Assembly (NCBI GenBank): GCA_951640165.1
Contig: OX621265.1
Location: 12,413,001-12,477,000 of the forward strand
Source: Pseudoips prasinana
Lineage: Eukaryota; Arthropoda; Insecta; Lepidoptera; Nolidae
Reading direction: 5' to 3'
Length of the DNA: 64,000 nucleotides
Position numbers and translations under genes: made by a program. Below the pieces are notes generated by a model. It made no database searches. It saw nothing but the letters and a program-made list of their open reading frames with translations, and had not been told where the DNA came from. Position 1 is the stretch's first letter. Each line of letters begins with the position of its first letter. Of this stretch, positions 1 through 9,709 are shown piece by piece.

Positions 1-187
1 GGGATAAATAACGAATGTATCTAAAATTTGAGTTAGCGTAGTAGTTGGTGTCGAGATGATCGCACCCAAAAAACATAATCTTAATTTGACTGATCTACAA
101 GTTCACAATTTTGTAACTAGATGGCGTTAATGTCGTTTCAGATCGCGGAACTTAATTGGCATATCGGTTAAAATAAATAAATGCTTG

Positions 188-345
188 AAATAAAAGGTAG
201 TCCAAAACTGAATCAATAGATGATCGCCTATCTCTCACCCAAAATATATACACACATCTTAATTGTAAAATTAAGATGTGTGTATATATTTTGGGTGAGA
301 GATAGGCGATCATCTATTGATTCAGTTTTGGACTACCTTTTATTT
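188..345. repeat. Perfect 77-bp inverted repeat (palindrome)
   Basis: Bases 188-264 and 269-345 are exact reverse complements, separated by only 4 bases (gtaa). The DNA could extrude as a cruciform, or its RNA fold into a 77-bp hairpin. The outer flanks also resemble each other in direct orientation (about 114-147 and 363-395, both starting near 'agatggcg'). It could be a recent foldback element or an inverted duplication. No coding potential is seen. Confidence 0.9.
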
Positions 346-714
346 ACAAGTTTATATTTTTGTTAGTAGATGGCGTAATCATCGTTTTAGTTCGCGCTAT
401 GGTTTCGCTCACAAAATGTCGCAACCTAATCTAATGGGAGTTACCTTTGTGATTAATGCATCGTTGATTATTATTTTACTTTATTTAACTTACTGACTAT
501 ACTTAAGGACAATTGATATGTATTCTTTGATTTTTGCTTGATGATATCGGGTCCTTTTTGTAAATAACAGTAGCAAAGTAGTCTTTAATTAATTTCTTAG
601 TAAGGTTATTTATAGGTTAGGTTTTATTCAATTTATATTGCTTATTTGTTTTAAAAGTTATATTTTTTAGATTAAGCTAGAAGAAAGTAGTTACATTGGT
701 CATCATTCAAAATT
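346..714. other. AT-rich stretch, nothing recognised
   Basis: Apart from the flank repeat at 363-395 shared with 114-147, I see no ORF, terminal repeat or SINE promoter motif here. Confidence 0.4.
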
Positions 715-744
715 GTCGCGGACAAAGTCGCGGGCACCAGCTAG
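715..744 (+). mobile_element. Helitron 3' terminus, truncated
   Basis: A GC-rich hairpin (gcggac...gtcgcggg) is followed by CTAG at 741-744 and then a T. This is the standard Helitron 3' end. No matching 5' end is found upstream. Confidence 0.55.
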
Positions 745-830
745 TATAGTATAGTTCTCTGCTTAGTTTGGGATCAGATGGCCGTGTGTGAATAATGTCC
801 CAGGATTTATTATATTATATAGACATTATA
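745..830 (+). mobile_element. SINE family C, 3' fragment
   Basis: Contains the family C tail (cttagtttgggatcagatgg, then a GTGTGTGAATAATGTCCC block) running into an ATT-rich end. The tRNA-like head is missing. Confidence 0.6.
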
Positions 831-961
831 TAATGTAGTCTTATCGCATAGACGACACCTCTGGATGGAAAGGAGCTTAGCATTAAATAATAGCAATAGG
901 TGTGCAACATGATATAGGTATATCAAGGTTTTGGTATGCCTTTAAATAAAATCTTTTAAAT

Positions 962-1165
962 CTACAGTATGGTTTAGCGGTAGCGTGTTAAACCGCAGAT
1001 AAAAAGGTCTTGGGCTCAAATCCCGGGTAGAAAAAAGTAATTTTGTGAGTTTTCTGTTAAGAAAATTTCTTAATATCAGCCCGAAGTCAGAGTGTTGGTG
1101 GTATCACACTCCCGTGCCTCGGAGAGCACGTAAAGCCGTCGGTACTGTACCTTACCTCTTTCACA
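962..1165 (+). mobile_element. SINE family D (tRNA-derived head)
   Basis: Head 'ggtttagcggtagcgtgtta...' resembles a tRNA A box and 'ggctcaaatcccgg' a B box. The body carries the family D block (gtgcctcggagagcacgtaa, then gccgtc). It runs into a minus-strand SINE C at 1165. It is not a functional tRNA: there is no acceptor-stem pairing. Confidence 0.65.
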
Positions 1166-1345
1166 GCTTGTACTATGGAAACCAGATAACAGCTATACTA
1201 CATATATTACTTTTCTTTTGTGAATACATACTTGTATATATATATATATCCCAGACCCAGGACAAACAGACCTGTTCATGCACACAAATATCAGCCCTGG
1301 GTGGAAATCGAACCCAGGTCCTGCTTCGTGCAAAGTTCAAAGTTG
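1165..1345 (-). mobile_element. SINE family C, minus copy
   Basis: Shows the C-family blocks cttgtactatggaaaccaga, a (TA)n-rich centre, and a B-box complement at about 1303-1315 (ggaaatcgaaccc). The head is degenerate. Confidence 0.65.
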
Positions 1346-1400
1346 GCGGCGAGACTTTAGTAAAATCGTTGCCCTCACACAGAACGATAGTGTGTTGTGA

Positions 1401-1842
1401 AGTTGCCGCGTAGCTTGACAAATCGAGATCTGTTCGTTTTACCGAAGCGAGGACTCTTTGTTCAGTATTATTGACTGTACTATGGATTCATGTGATGTTC
1501 GACTATTTTTAGATCTAACTACTTCGTTCCATGTTTTCTATACAAACGAAGATACTTACAAGCACATCTCCTCAAAGTCGGATGTTTTTAAAAGATAATT
1601 TTTTTTTACATATTGATACGGAACCTTAACGATGTAACTTCCAAACGGTTCTTGGTACTATAGCTATTTCTTCTAAACATAAATTTAGAAATAAATATAA
1701 AGTCGCATATGGTTCGCTTGAGTACTTGGCAGTTTTATGGCTGTCAAGGATTTAAGCGAATTGTGTCATCCGTATTCAGAAACAATGCTTTGTTTATTGT
1801 TTCAGAATGTCAAATACATTAGCGAACCATGTGCAATTTCAT
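1401..1842. other. No gene; weak inverted repeat
   Basis: An imperfect inverted pair (gcatatggttcgct near 1707 and agcgaaccatgtgc near 1820) could bound a small foldback element. Bases near 1768-1786 reappear inverted near 4968-4987, so part of this stretch is repetitive. Confidence 0.35.
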
Positions 1843-2096
1843 AAAATAATAATAATATCTAGGGACAGTGTTACACAGATCTTCCTAGCCCCAAACTAAG
1901 CAAAGCTTGTACTATGGGTACCAGGCGACGATATACATATTTATATAGATAGATAAATACTTAAATACATATTAAACATCCATGACTCGGAAACAAATAT
2001 TCGTGCTCATCACACAAATATTTGCACTTACCGGGATTCGAACCCAGGACCACCATCTTCGTAGGCAGGAGCACTAGCAACTAGGCTACGGTGAGC
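1843..2096 (-). mobile_element. SINE family A, minus copy
   Basis: Reads (AAT)n, then the conserved tail (ccccaaactaagcaaagctt), a TATA-rich middle, and the tRNA-like head with B-box complement gggattcgaaccc near 2033-2045 and A-box complement near 2079-2092. Confidence 0.8.
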
Positions 2097-2129
2097 GTTT
2101 TTAAATAAAGATAAGTACCAAACAAAAAA

Positions 2130-2290
2130 CCCTATGAGGTTTCATAAAGTTTATTTCTCCACAAATATTTAAGGATAGAAGTTACAAGGTTGCAGGTTAG
2201 ACATAGGTTGTTCAGATATGCTGTGGAGACTGGAGCCGGTTAACCCTGTGTTACAGGTCTCCAGGCCTCCTCCTGAGATATATTTAGGAA
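2130..2290 (-). mobile_element. CR1-group LINE 3' UTR fragment
   Basis: The rtTTATTTnTCC...CACAAAt opening, a long hairpin-like middle and the block ttacaggtctccaggcctcc match the 3' UTR of the LINE at 48740-50600. Only the tail is present. Confidence 0.5.
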
Positions 2291-2585
2291 AGTGGTTTCT
2301 GGATACTGGTTAAAGTGTAAAATTGGTTTCTGGATTTATTTCAGAACTACACTCGCGAGCAACCAAATCGACTCAAGCCTAGACGGCGCACATATACATT
2401 GATTTTCCTAAAACGATAAATGGTAATTACAAAAGTGATATGTCATTCGAAAGCTGAAGAATTAGGCTTTCAATTAACATCAATACCTTAAAAAAAACTA
2501 AGCGCTGATTTATTGACACATTTTAATTGGCCGTCAGCGTAAATTACCTCTTTAGGAATCCACGACTTGCGCTACCTGCTCCCGC

Positions 2586-2620
2586 TATAAAACCCCCCAC
2601 TTCCGGTTTATCTTATCAGT
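2586..2620 (+). promoter_or_regulatory. TATA box and initiator of the Tc1 transposase
   Basis: TATAAA at 2586-2591 is followed by the arthropod initiator TCAGT at 2616-2620. The presumed start A (2618) is 32 bases from the first T of the TATA box. The 5' UTR of about 64 bases contains no upstream ATG before 2683. Confidence 0.65.
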
Positions 2621-2682
2621 TGCTTGTTACAGGTTGACCGGTACACATCTCCGTAAATTGCATTCCTTGTTTTCGCTAACCC

Positions 2683-3714
2683 ATGGATACCACACCAGAA
2701 GAAGCCGCTCAAGTTGTTGCCTTGTTGCAACAAGGGTTAAGTCAGCGAGCAATCGCTGCCCAGCTCCACTTGAGCCAGTCTTCTGTATCCCGAGTATACA
2801 GACGGTTCCAAGAGACTGGTGCCTTCAATCGGAGACCAAGAACGAGCCGCCACCGGTGCACTTCAGAGAGAGACGACCGCTTCATTGTCTCAACCTCGCT
2901 GCGCAATCGACACCTTACGGGCGTTGATGTGCAGCAAGAACTGAGACGTGTACGACAAGTGGCTGTCAGCGAGTGGACAGTGAGAAGACGCTTGAAGGAA
3001 GCCAACTTGACGCCAAAAAGACCTGCGACGGGCCCTAAGTTGACTGCAGGCCACCGACAAGCGCGCCTTCAATTTGCTCGAGAGCATCTCAATTGGAGCG
3101 TTGCGCAATGGCGATCGGTCCTGTTTACTGATGAGTGCAGAATGTGTCTGCATGGCAGTGACAGGAGAGGCCGAGTCTACAGGCGTCCGGGAGAACGATT
3201 TGCCCAATGTTGTTTCGCTGAAACAGTGGCATATGGCGGCGGTTCCTGCATGATGTGGGCTGGTATCTCTTTAGAGGGAAAAACCGAACTTGTTTTCGTG
3301 CCTGGGGGCGGCCGAGGAGGCGGGCTAACAGCTGATCGGTACATCACCGACATTCTACTGGATCATGTTGTGCCCTACGCAGGGTTTGTCGGTGAAGACT
3401 TCGTGTTAATGCACGACAATGCCCGCTGCCACACGGCACGAGTCACTCGACAGTTTCTGCAAGAGGTCGAATTACGCACGATGGACTGGCCTGCGCTCAG
3501 TCCTGACATGAATCCCATCGAGCACTTATGGGACGAGCTTAAAAGAAGAGTTCGGGCCAGAAATCCAGTCCCTTCAAGCGTAGACGAGCTAAAGACAGCA
3601 TTATTAGAGGAGTGGGACGGCATTCCTCAAGAAAATGTCAAAAAATTGATAAGGTCCATGAAAAACAGACTGCGGGATGTAATTAGGGCTAGAGGGGGCA
3701 ATACGAAATACTGA
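2683..3714 (+). CDS. Tc1-family transposase, DD34E
   Basis: This 343-residue protein is the usual length for the family and should cut and paste DNA at TA sites in the nucleus. The N-terminal third (about 1-120) has two helix-turn-helix DNA-binding regions; residues 8-45 include LSQRAIAAQLHLSQSSVSR, a homeodomain-like HTH. The C-terminal DDE domain has D150 (LFTDECRM), D245 (LMHDNARCH) and E280 (SPDMNPIEHLWDELKRR). Exactly 34 residues separate D245 and E280, the Tc1 signature. The ATG at 2683 is the first in the predicted transcript, the frame is unbroken, and AATAAA lies just after the stop at 3719-3724. With intact termini and promoter the element looks potentially active, though activity is inference. 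Confidence 0.93.
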   Translation: MDTTPEEAAQVVALLQQGLSQRAIAAQLHLSQSSVSRVYRRFQETGAFNRRPRTSRHRCTSERDDRFIVSTSLRNRHLTGVDVQQELRRVRQVAVSEWTVRRRLKEANLTPKRPATGPKLTAGHRQARLQFAREHLNWSVAQWRSVLFTDECRMCLHGSDRRGRVYRRPGERFAQCCFAETVAYGGGSCMMWAGISLEGKTELVFVPGGGRGGGLTADRYITDILLDHVVPYAGFVGEDFVLMHDNARCHTARVTRQFLQEVELRTMDWPALSPDMNPIEHLWDELKRRVRARNPVPSSVDELKTALLEEWDGIPQENVKKLIRSMKNRLRDVIRARGGNTKY

Positions 3715-4037
3715 TTTAAATAAAATAATTTTATTTTTAATTTTTTTTGTTTAATTTGTCAAATACGAGACACATACCCTTTTTCCTAAATTCCCGTTTT
3801 TCCTACTCTTGCATTCAGACATCATTTATTTCAAAAATGATGGATGGATTTCAATGATAATGATATCAAATTAAAGCTGACATCTTAAGCTTTCGAATGA
3901 CATATCATTTTAATAATTTCCATTCATGATTTTAGTTGTATCAATGTATGTGTGCGCCGACAAGGCTTGAGTCGATTTGGTTGCTCGCGAGTGTAGCTGT
4001 GCCCCGCGGTTTTACCCGCGTTAAACTTTATAAATTA

Positions 4038-4586
4038 CGACGCAGTTACATTTATATGGCACCTCTCATTTACAATGCATTGCCTAAGATAATAACTGAT
4101 TTACCCTGTAATAAGTTTTGTAATTGTCTACACAAATGGTTGATAGACGAATGTTTTTATTCAGTAGACGAATTTCTCAAAACATATTCTAAAAACTCCT
4201 ATCACTTTAGAAATGCGCTGTAATAACAATTGTTGTAATTAATAAGTTTAATGTAATTAGTAAAATATTAGACAGGTTAATCTACTGTACCTACAATTCA
4301 TTAAAATTTCTTATTGCTTAGTTTCTATTATGTATTTTTTTACCTCGTTATTTCTTGACTTGTGTAATTATGTGTGTAAATGTTGGTATAAACCCAACTA
4401 AATATGAATTATTGTTAAATTAATTTAAAATGTATAGCTGACATATTATATCAATTTAAATACTTTTGTGACTCAACCATAGCTTTGCATGCTTTTTTAA
4501 TAATGGAAAATGTGTATTTGGACTGATTGTAAAGATTTTTTACCAACTATATGTACCACATTTAATGCAAATAAATAAATAAACTG
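4038..4586 (+). mobile_element. LINE 3' end inserted in Helitron H1
   Basis: The plus frame from about 4042 encodes a C-terminal reverse-transcriptase tail (YIYMAPLIYNALPKIITDLP, then WLIDECFYSVDEFL) ending at a TAA at 4220-4222. A 3' UTR and an AATAAATAAATAAA tail follow at 4569-4583. The N-terminal part is lost, as expected for 5' truncation during target-primed reverse transcription. I take it as CR1/Jockey-group from the NALP...FYSVDEFL pattern. Confidence 0.65.
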
Positions 4587-5175
4587 TCACAGATCCTCCC
4601 CCGTAGGTGATAGCGTGATAACATGTAGCCTATATGTTGACCCGACCTCTTCGTGATATTCAGCAAAATGTTAAGTAAATCCATGCAGTACTTTTTGAGT
4701 TTTGCCCGGACATACATACAGACAAACAGACACAGACAAAAATTCTAAAAACTATATTCTTGGCTTCTATATCTATTGTAGATCACGCTCCAAGTATCCT
4801 TTAAAAAAATATTTAATGTACAGTTTTAACTTTCCCACGATTTTATTATATGTATAGATACGTACCTGAATATTGTTTGGTCTCAAAATCGCTCAGCATT
4901 TCTGGGTTCTGAGTTGTTATTGTGTACTTAGTTCAGTATCACAATTACATAGAAACAATGTGAAATTGTTGTTTCTGAATACGGATGCCGAAAGAGCCAG
5001 CTGAATCCATAAGTTTCCGTCGAAATTATTGAAAGCAGTTACGACATGAGTTATGCGAATATCCAAATTACCTTCGTTCCACATCGACTTGATAGTAATC
5101 GTCGTGGAACAAGTCGGGTGGCCATGGATTTAACTCTTAGCTAGGACAGACTCTCAGTTTTGACAAGAATAATAA

Positions 5176-5430
5176 TCATACTAATTTATAAAGGCGAAAC
5201 TTTGTGAGTGTGTATGTTTGTTGCGTTTTCACGTCTAATCGGCTGGAGCGATTTGAATAAAATTTGGTAAGAAGTTAGCTGACACCCTGGATTAACACAT
5301 CACACTAATATTATAAAGGCGAAAGATTGTGAGTGTGTATGTTTGTTACTTCTTCACGTCTAAACGGCTGGAGCGATTTGAAAAAAATCTGGTATGGAGT
5401 TAGCTGACACCCTGGATTAACATGTGATTC
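5176..5430 (+). mobile_element. Two tandem Helitron H3 5' ends
   Basis: 5' ends beginning TC at 5176 and TCACACTAATATTATAAAGG at 5300 are about 124 bp apart. Both carry the H3 body 'cggctggagcgattt' and 'gttagctgacaccctggatt'. The second may continue into 5430-5975, whose phrases ('ctgaaatttagtatgca') look like the inside of longer Helitrons. No H3-type CTAG hairpin follows in the same orientation. Confidence 0.6.
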
Positions 5431-5958
5431 TAAAAAATACGACGTTCGCAACTTAAACCTGTAGAATACTTCCTGAAGTTCTAAAAAGCTGAAATTTAGT
5501 ATGCAAACGACGATATAATTAAGATTTCTGTAACGTTCACCCCTTCAACCCCCTATGGAGGGGGATCTTGGTTTAACTAACTTCCAAAAGTCTTAGAACG
5601 GTGAAACTTAGTATGCAGGCTAGGATCCCATCTGGAGAGTCCTGTGCTGCTCTCGTCCTTTTTTAAATTGGTTTTGGTCTCTGTTTCAAAGGGCTTACTG
5701 ATTCTTGTAAACCTAACCTTCTTGTAAACTTTCGACTCCAAGTAGTAGGAAGTACTGCAATTTTTGAACAGCTTATCGGATACATGAATAGAATTAATTG
5801 CCATCATTAAGTTAGCTTCCAGTGAACTAGCTGGTTTAAGTCAATTAATTTTGATGCTACGGTGCCCCAGACCAGACACGCGCATACACACACAGAAACA
5901 TACAGTCACTGAACATAGACTTCTAAAATATCCTTTTGTGTCGGGGTTTAGTCAATAA
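5431..5958. other. Possible Helitron interior; otherwise nothing
   Basis: Two similar phrases (ctgaaatttagtatgcaaac near 5489 and gtgaaacttagtatgcaggc near 5602) suggest repeated Helitron interior sequence. No gene is seen; the minus-strand ORF of 76 codons has no recognisable content. Confidence 0.3.
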
Positions 5959-5972
5959 GATTATTCAATACT

Positions 5973-6060
5973 AGCAGCCCGCCGCGATTTCGTCTGCGCC
6001 ACATAATCTGTAGCATATATGTTGATGAAATTATGCACTTGGAAGATTTGAAATTGCATA
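5973..6060 (-). mobile_element. Helitron 3' end fragment
   Basis: ctagcagcccgccgcg followed by atttcgtctgcg is a diverged CTAG-plus-hairpin end in minus orientation. The text after it (gtagcatatatgttgatgaa) resembles H1. Confidence 0.45.
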
Positions 6061-6117
6061 ACTAATAAATGAGTTTGGATTTTTTCTCCTACCTACATAT
6101 ATTTTTTTTTCTTCTTC

Positions 6118-6375
6118 CTGACGATGGCAATAACTCAGTTGGTGGTGAACCTGCCTTCTGATCGATCCTAATCGATCCTCGCACAAGACAAATATTAGTG
6201 TTCATGAAGATGTCTATTTGTCTTGGTCTGGATGTATTCCTTGTATTGTATGTATATATCACAAAAAGTATATAAGTATTTATATCTGTTGTCTAGTATC
6301 CATGGTACAAGCTTTGCCATGTTTGGACTAGATGGCGCTGTGTGATATGTTCCAGATACTTATTTATTCTTTTCG
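6118..6375 (+). mobile_element. SINE, family A/C relative
   Basis: The A-box-like 'aactcagttggtggtgaacc', the family spacer 'caagacaaatattagtgttc', and a tail 'atggtacaagctttgcca' are in the order seen in other SINEs here. The B box is damaged. Confidence 0.55.
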
Positions 6376-6505
6376 GCTGATATGATTGAGCATGATTTGC
6401 CTTTGGGAATGCAACAAGCAAGGCAATCAGTATGGCCACTTCTGGGCTAAAAAAAATAATTAGTTGCTATCGAGGCATCGACAGACTAAGAAGACAAAGA
6501 TGTCA

Positions 6506-6640
6506 AGTGTAGCGCAATGGTTAAGGTATTCGCTTCGCTATTACTATGGTACCAAGCGTATTTGGGGTTCGATCCCAGGACAATTATTCGTGTGGGTTTG
6601 TGTTCGGATGTGATTTGTGTAAGTATATCCAATAAAAAAT
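6506..6640 (+). mobile_element. SINE family B variant
   Basis: tRNA-like head 'gtagcgcaatggttaaggta' and B box 'ggggttcgatccc' are followed by 'acaattattcgtgtg'. The 3' end does not match the B consensus. Confidence 0.5.
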
Positions 6641-6705
6641 GCGAGTGTTCCTAAAAACAACTTTACAACACTGCTATTCACGAACAAATAAATAAAAGAT
6701 TCGAC

Positions 6706-6950
6706 GGGCCTGTTGGCGTGGTTGGTAAATGCTTGTTTTCCCCGCCGCAGGACTTGGGTTGGATTCCCACTCAGGAAAAATATTTGTGTGCATGAACATG
6801 TCGGTTTGCCCTGAGTCTATGTGTAATTATCTATTTAATTAAAAGAAAAGTAGTGTAATATGTAGTATATCAGTTATCTGGCTTCCATAGTACAAGCTCT
6901 GCTTAGTTTGGAATCAGAAGGCCGTGTGTGAAAAGTGATATTATTATTAA
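6706..6950 (+). mobile_element. SINE family C, full-length
   Basis: Head 'gggcctgttggcgtggttgg', B box 'gggttggattccc', the 'gtgtgcatgaacatg' spacer, and a tail complementary to 'tactatggaaaccagataac' end in an (ATT)n tract. That tract meets the tail of a minus-strand SINE A. Confidence 0.75.
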
Positions 6951-7212
6951 TAATAATAATAATAATAATAATATCTGGGGACAATGTCACACAGATCATC
7001 CTAGCCCCAAACTAAGCAAAGCTTGTACCATGGGTACCAGGCGACGATATACATACTTATATAGATAGATAAATACTTAAATACATAGAAAACATCCATG
7101 ACTCAGAAACAAATATTCGTGTTCATCACACAAATATTTGCACTTACCGGGATTCGAACCCAGGACCACCAGCTTCGTAGGCAGGAGCACTACCAACTAG
7201 GCTACGGTGACC
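6945..7212 (-). mobile_element. SINE family A, full-length
   Basis: Starts in (AAT)n and ends at 'gctacggtgaccg'. B-box complement gggattcgaaccc is at 7150-7162. It lies tail to tail with the SINE C at 6706-6950. Confidence 0.82.
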
Positions 7213-7534
7213 GTCGATTATTATATTATTATCGTAATTTTTTCTTTTTTATGTAAGTTTTTACTCTACTTTTTGTCTTTGGTGTTCAATAAAGAGTTAT
7301 CTAATATAATCGGATCGGATAATATAATCCGGGGTTTTTGCTGGTGAGTTGGTAACCCTAACCGCAAGCCGCAACGAGGTCAGAAAGACGCATGTTAGAA
7401 TTTTTATTAGTTAGTACTGCGGCTTTTCCTAATTTGGTACATGTTCACTTATAGTTGTACTACGTCATTTTGCATGGAATGAATATTTTTATGCATAGTT
7501 TCGCCATAAGCGCTGTCACAACTTATATTATTAA

Positions 7535-7854
7535 CTAGCTGTGCCCGCGACTTCGTCCGCGTGTTAATTAGTTTATTTCGTTTTTTTTGTAAAATAAAAG
7601 ACTTTTTTTTAAATAAAAGCAGCCTAAGTTACTCCTTATTACATCAGCTACCTGCCAATAAAAGTTCCGTCAAAATCGTCCCAGCCATTTCAGAGATTAG
7701 CCGGAACAAACAGACAGACAGACAGACAAAAATTGTAAAAAATGTTATTTTGGTGTATGTACCGTATATATATTCCTATTAATGTAGTAAAAACCGGTTA
7801 TTTCAATATTACAAACAGACACTCCAATTTTATTTATTTGTATAGATGTATAGA
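7535..7854 (-). mobile_element. Non-autonomous Helitron H2, complete
   Basis: On the minus strand it starts TCTATAC (7854) and ends with a GC hairpin (gcggacgaagtcgcgggc) and CTAG (7538-7535). It carries the (GACA)n-like 'cagacagacagacagac' tract and 'tcaaaatcg.cccagcc'. 320 bp with no ORF. It matches the copies at 17905 and 40701. Confidence 0.72.
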
Positions 7855-7857
7855 TAA

Positions 7858-7970
7858 TAATAATGATTTATTTATCCTCTCACAAAGATTTACGATACAG
7901 GAATGGTACATTATATTAAATTATCAGGAGACCTAAGTACTTTGTGAGAGACTGGTGCCTGTTGTAGATT
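7858..7970 (-). mobile_element. CR1-group LINE tail fragment
   Basis: 'gatttatttatcctctcaca' and 'ctttgtgagagactggtgcc' form the hairpin-bearing 3' UTR seen also near 48770-48890 and 59700-59765. Confidence 0.4.
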
Positions 7971-8021
7971 TTTTTATATTAGAGTATCTAAAACTAAATA
8001 ATAAGTATGTATGTAAACTAG

Positions 8022-8176
8022 GTTTTACCCGCGTTAAATTTTATAAATTATCACAGCTCCTCCCCCGTAGGTGATAGCGTGATAATATGTAGCCTATATG
8101 GTGACCCAACCTCTTAGTGATATTCATGCATAATTTGAAGTACATCCATGCAGTACTTTTTGAGTTTAGCACGGAT
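8022..8176 (-). mobile_element. Helitron H1 fragment
   Basis: Colinear with the first half of H1 read from its 3' end (acccgcgttaaattttataa, then cctcccccgtaggtgatagc), but the CTAG end and the 5' half are missing. Confidence 0.6.
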
Positions 8177-8215
8177 AACAACAAGTGGGTGAGTCAACAA
8201 ACAAGTGTTGTAGTT

Positions 8216-8375
8216 TGACTTCCCCACCCCAATGAGCTCTGGCGACCTTACTCACACTCGGAAACACAACATTAGAATTATTAATGTTATTATCAAGGAA
8301 TGTCTTCTGTAAGGCGGAGGTACTTCCCCAGTCGGGCTGCTCTTTGAGCGAATGAACGCTATGCCCTACCTACTC
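8216..8375 (+). repeat. Dispersed repeat G copy
   Basis: 'gagctctggcgaccttactcac' through 'ctccccagtcgggctgctct' is shared, inverted, with 60403-60560 and in part with 42715-42790. Likely a LINE 3' region; the parent element is not identified. Confidence 0.55.
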
Positions 8376-8740
8376 CATACTGTACATACATACTAAAAAG
8401 TTTTTAGTATGTGTATGTTTTTAGTAAAAACATACTAAAAACTTAATCTTCACTTAGTTAAGTTAATATGAATAGGTAGTCATATAATCTACGTTTTATA
8501 GTCACATTATTTGTCAAAAAAATATAAAATGTCTAAGATATTTTGTAATTAGATGTGCCATAACTTCAAAGCTGCCAGTGCGTGCGCCGCACTGTCATAG
8601 GACGAAGCGTAGGTACTGTACCACGCCTGTTATGGAAACTATCACAAGTTATAAAACTATCACATTTAGCATAATTTCATTTACGTGGCTGTTTCTTATT
8701 ATGTTCGGTCGGTTTCCACTTTGTACATTAACCGAATTCC
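8376..8740. other. Unassigned; short hairpins only
   Basis: A small foldback 'agtttttagtatg' / 'catactaaaaact' lies at about 8399-8440. Nothing else stands out. Confidence 0.3.
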
Positions 8741-8771
<31 letters not shown>

Positions 8772-9016
8772 TAATATCTGGGGACAATGTCACACAGATC
8801 ATCCTAGCCCTAAACTAAGCAAAGCTTGTACTATGGGTACCAGGCGACAATATACATACTTATATAGATAGATAAATACATATATACATAGAAAACATCC
8901 ATGACTCAGAAACAAATATTCGTGCTCATCACACAAATATTTGCACTTACCGGGATTCGAACCCAGGACCACCAGGTTCGTAGGCAGGAGCACTACCAAC
9001 TAGGCTATGGTGACCG
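8741..9016 (-). mobile_element. SINE family A, full-length
   Basis: (AAT)n start at 8741, conserved tail, TATA-rich centre and B-box complement gggattcgaaccc at 8952-8964. It ends 'ggctatggtgaccg'. Confidence 0.82.
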
Positions 9017-9500
9017 TCAAATGAGTCCTAGCGAAGTATGAACGACAGACATATCGTTCAAATTGTGTAACAATATTTGTTAAACGTGAATCTTTTGCAT
9101 TAAATCCAAAATAAAGTGAAGTGCCAAAATCCATGAGAGCCGTCATCTCGATAGCGCAGCCGCAGCAACCATTCCGTCCTATGCAAATAATTGTATAAAT
9201 AGTAGTCTATCTTTATACTGAGACAAAAGTTTCCGCGCATTATTTCCACCACCTCAGTATCATTAGGGTGGGTACACACCGTTTAGTGGCGGTGGGGGAG
9301 CGTACAGTGACGTCATCAAGTGTTTGCCCACTCTAGGCCAGTAGGGGAGGTGTGCATAGGTGTACTGATGTCATATTATGTTCGTAGCTTTGGTCGACCG
9401 ACATTTCTAGGGTATCAAGTTCAGTTAACAATGTCCCGTCTATTATTTTTAACAAGGGTAAAAAGAATATGATTTTATAAAGGAGCAGGACTATTATTGA
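9017..9500. other. No feature recognised
   Basis: Relatively GC-balanced unique sequence around 9265-9400. No ORF over 60 codons and no shared block with the rest of the window. Confidence 0.3.
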
Positions 9501-9665
9501 CTGCATGTGGCGCAGCTGTTAAATAGCCGCCTCGCCACTTCGTGTCCCGGGTTTGATTCCCACGCAGGACAGATATTTGTGTGACCCATGAATTTTTGTT
9601 CTGAATATGATTGTGAAGTACCTCGCGGTACAGGGTAAATATTCTCTAGTGCGGGCGTTGTCTTT
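9501..9665 (+). mobile_element. SINE family B copy
   Basis: Head 'tgtggcgcagctgttaaata', B box 'gggtttgattccc', the 'gtgtgacccatga' spacer, and a 3' end 'tagtgcgggcgttgtctttt'. Confidence 0.75.
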
Positions 9666-9709
9666 TACGAAAACAAAAACAAAACAAATAATTACTATAA
9701 AAATCTAGC

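Larger units (their letters stand above)
2348..3995 (+). mobile_element. Tc1-type DNA transposon, apparently complete
   Basis: TA duplications at 2348-2349 and 3994-3995 bracket terminal inverted repeats of about 106 bp (2350-2455 and 3888-3993). The outermost 31 bases (starting CACTCGCGAGCAACC) are identical. One uninterrupted transposase gene with TATA box and AATAAA lies inside. It sits precisely in the CTAG end of a Helitron. The ORF is clearly more GC-rich than the AT-rich surroundings, which fits a fairly recent arrival. Confidence 0.93.
2347..4858 (-). mobile_element. Helitron-like element H1, split by two insertions
   Basis: On the minus strand the element begins TCTATAC (4858) and ends with a GC hairpin plus CTAG. 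The CTAG is split: C at 2347, then the Tc1 element flanked by TA on each side, then G at 3996. A LINE tail interrupts the body at about 4038-4586. Removing both restores a sequence colinear with the uninterrupted copy at 35795-36114. No Rep/helicase coding is present, so it is non-autonomous. Confidence 0.75.

Noticed and set aside
962..1030. tRNA gene-like box A/box B sequences here and at about 20 other SINE heads
   Set aside because: They are followed by SINE bodies, lack paired acceptor stems and occur as dispersed copies.
7561..7782. 73-codon frame and similar ones in H2 Helitrons
   Set aside because: They lie inside a non-autonomous Helitron and are not conserved between copies.
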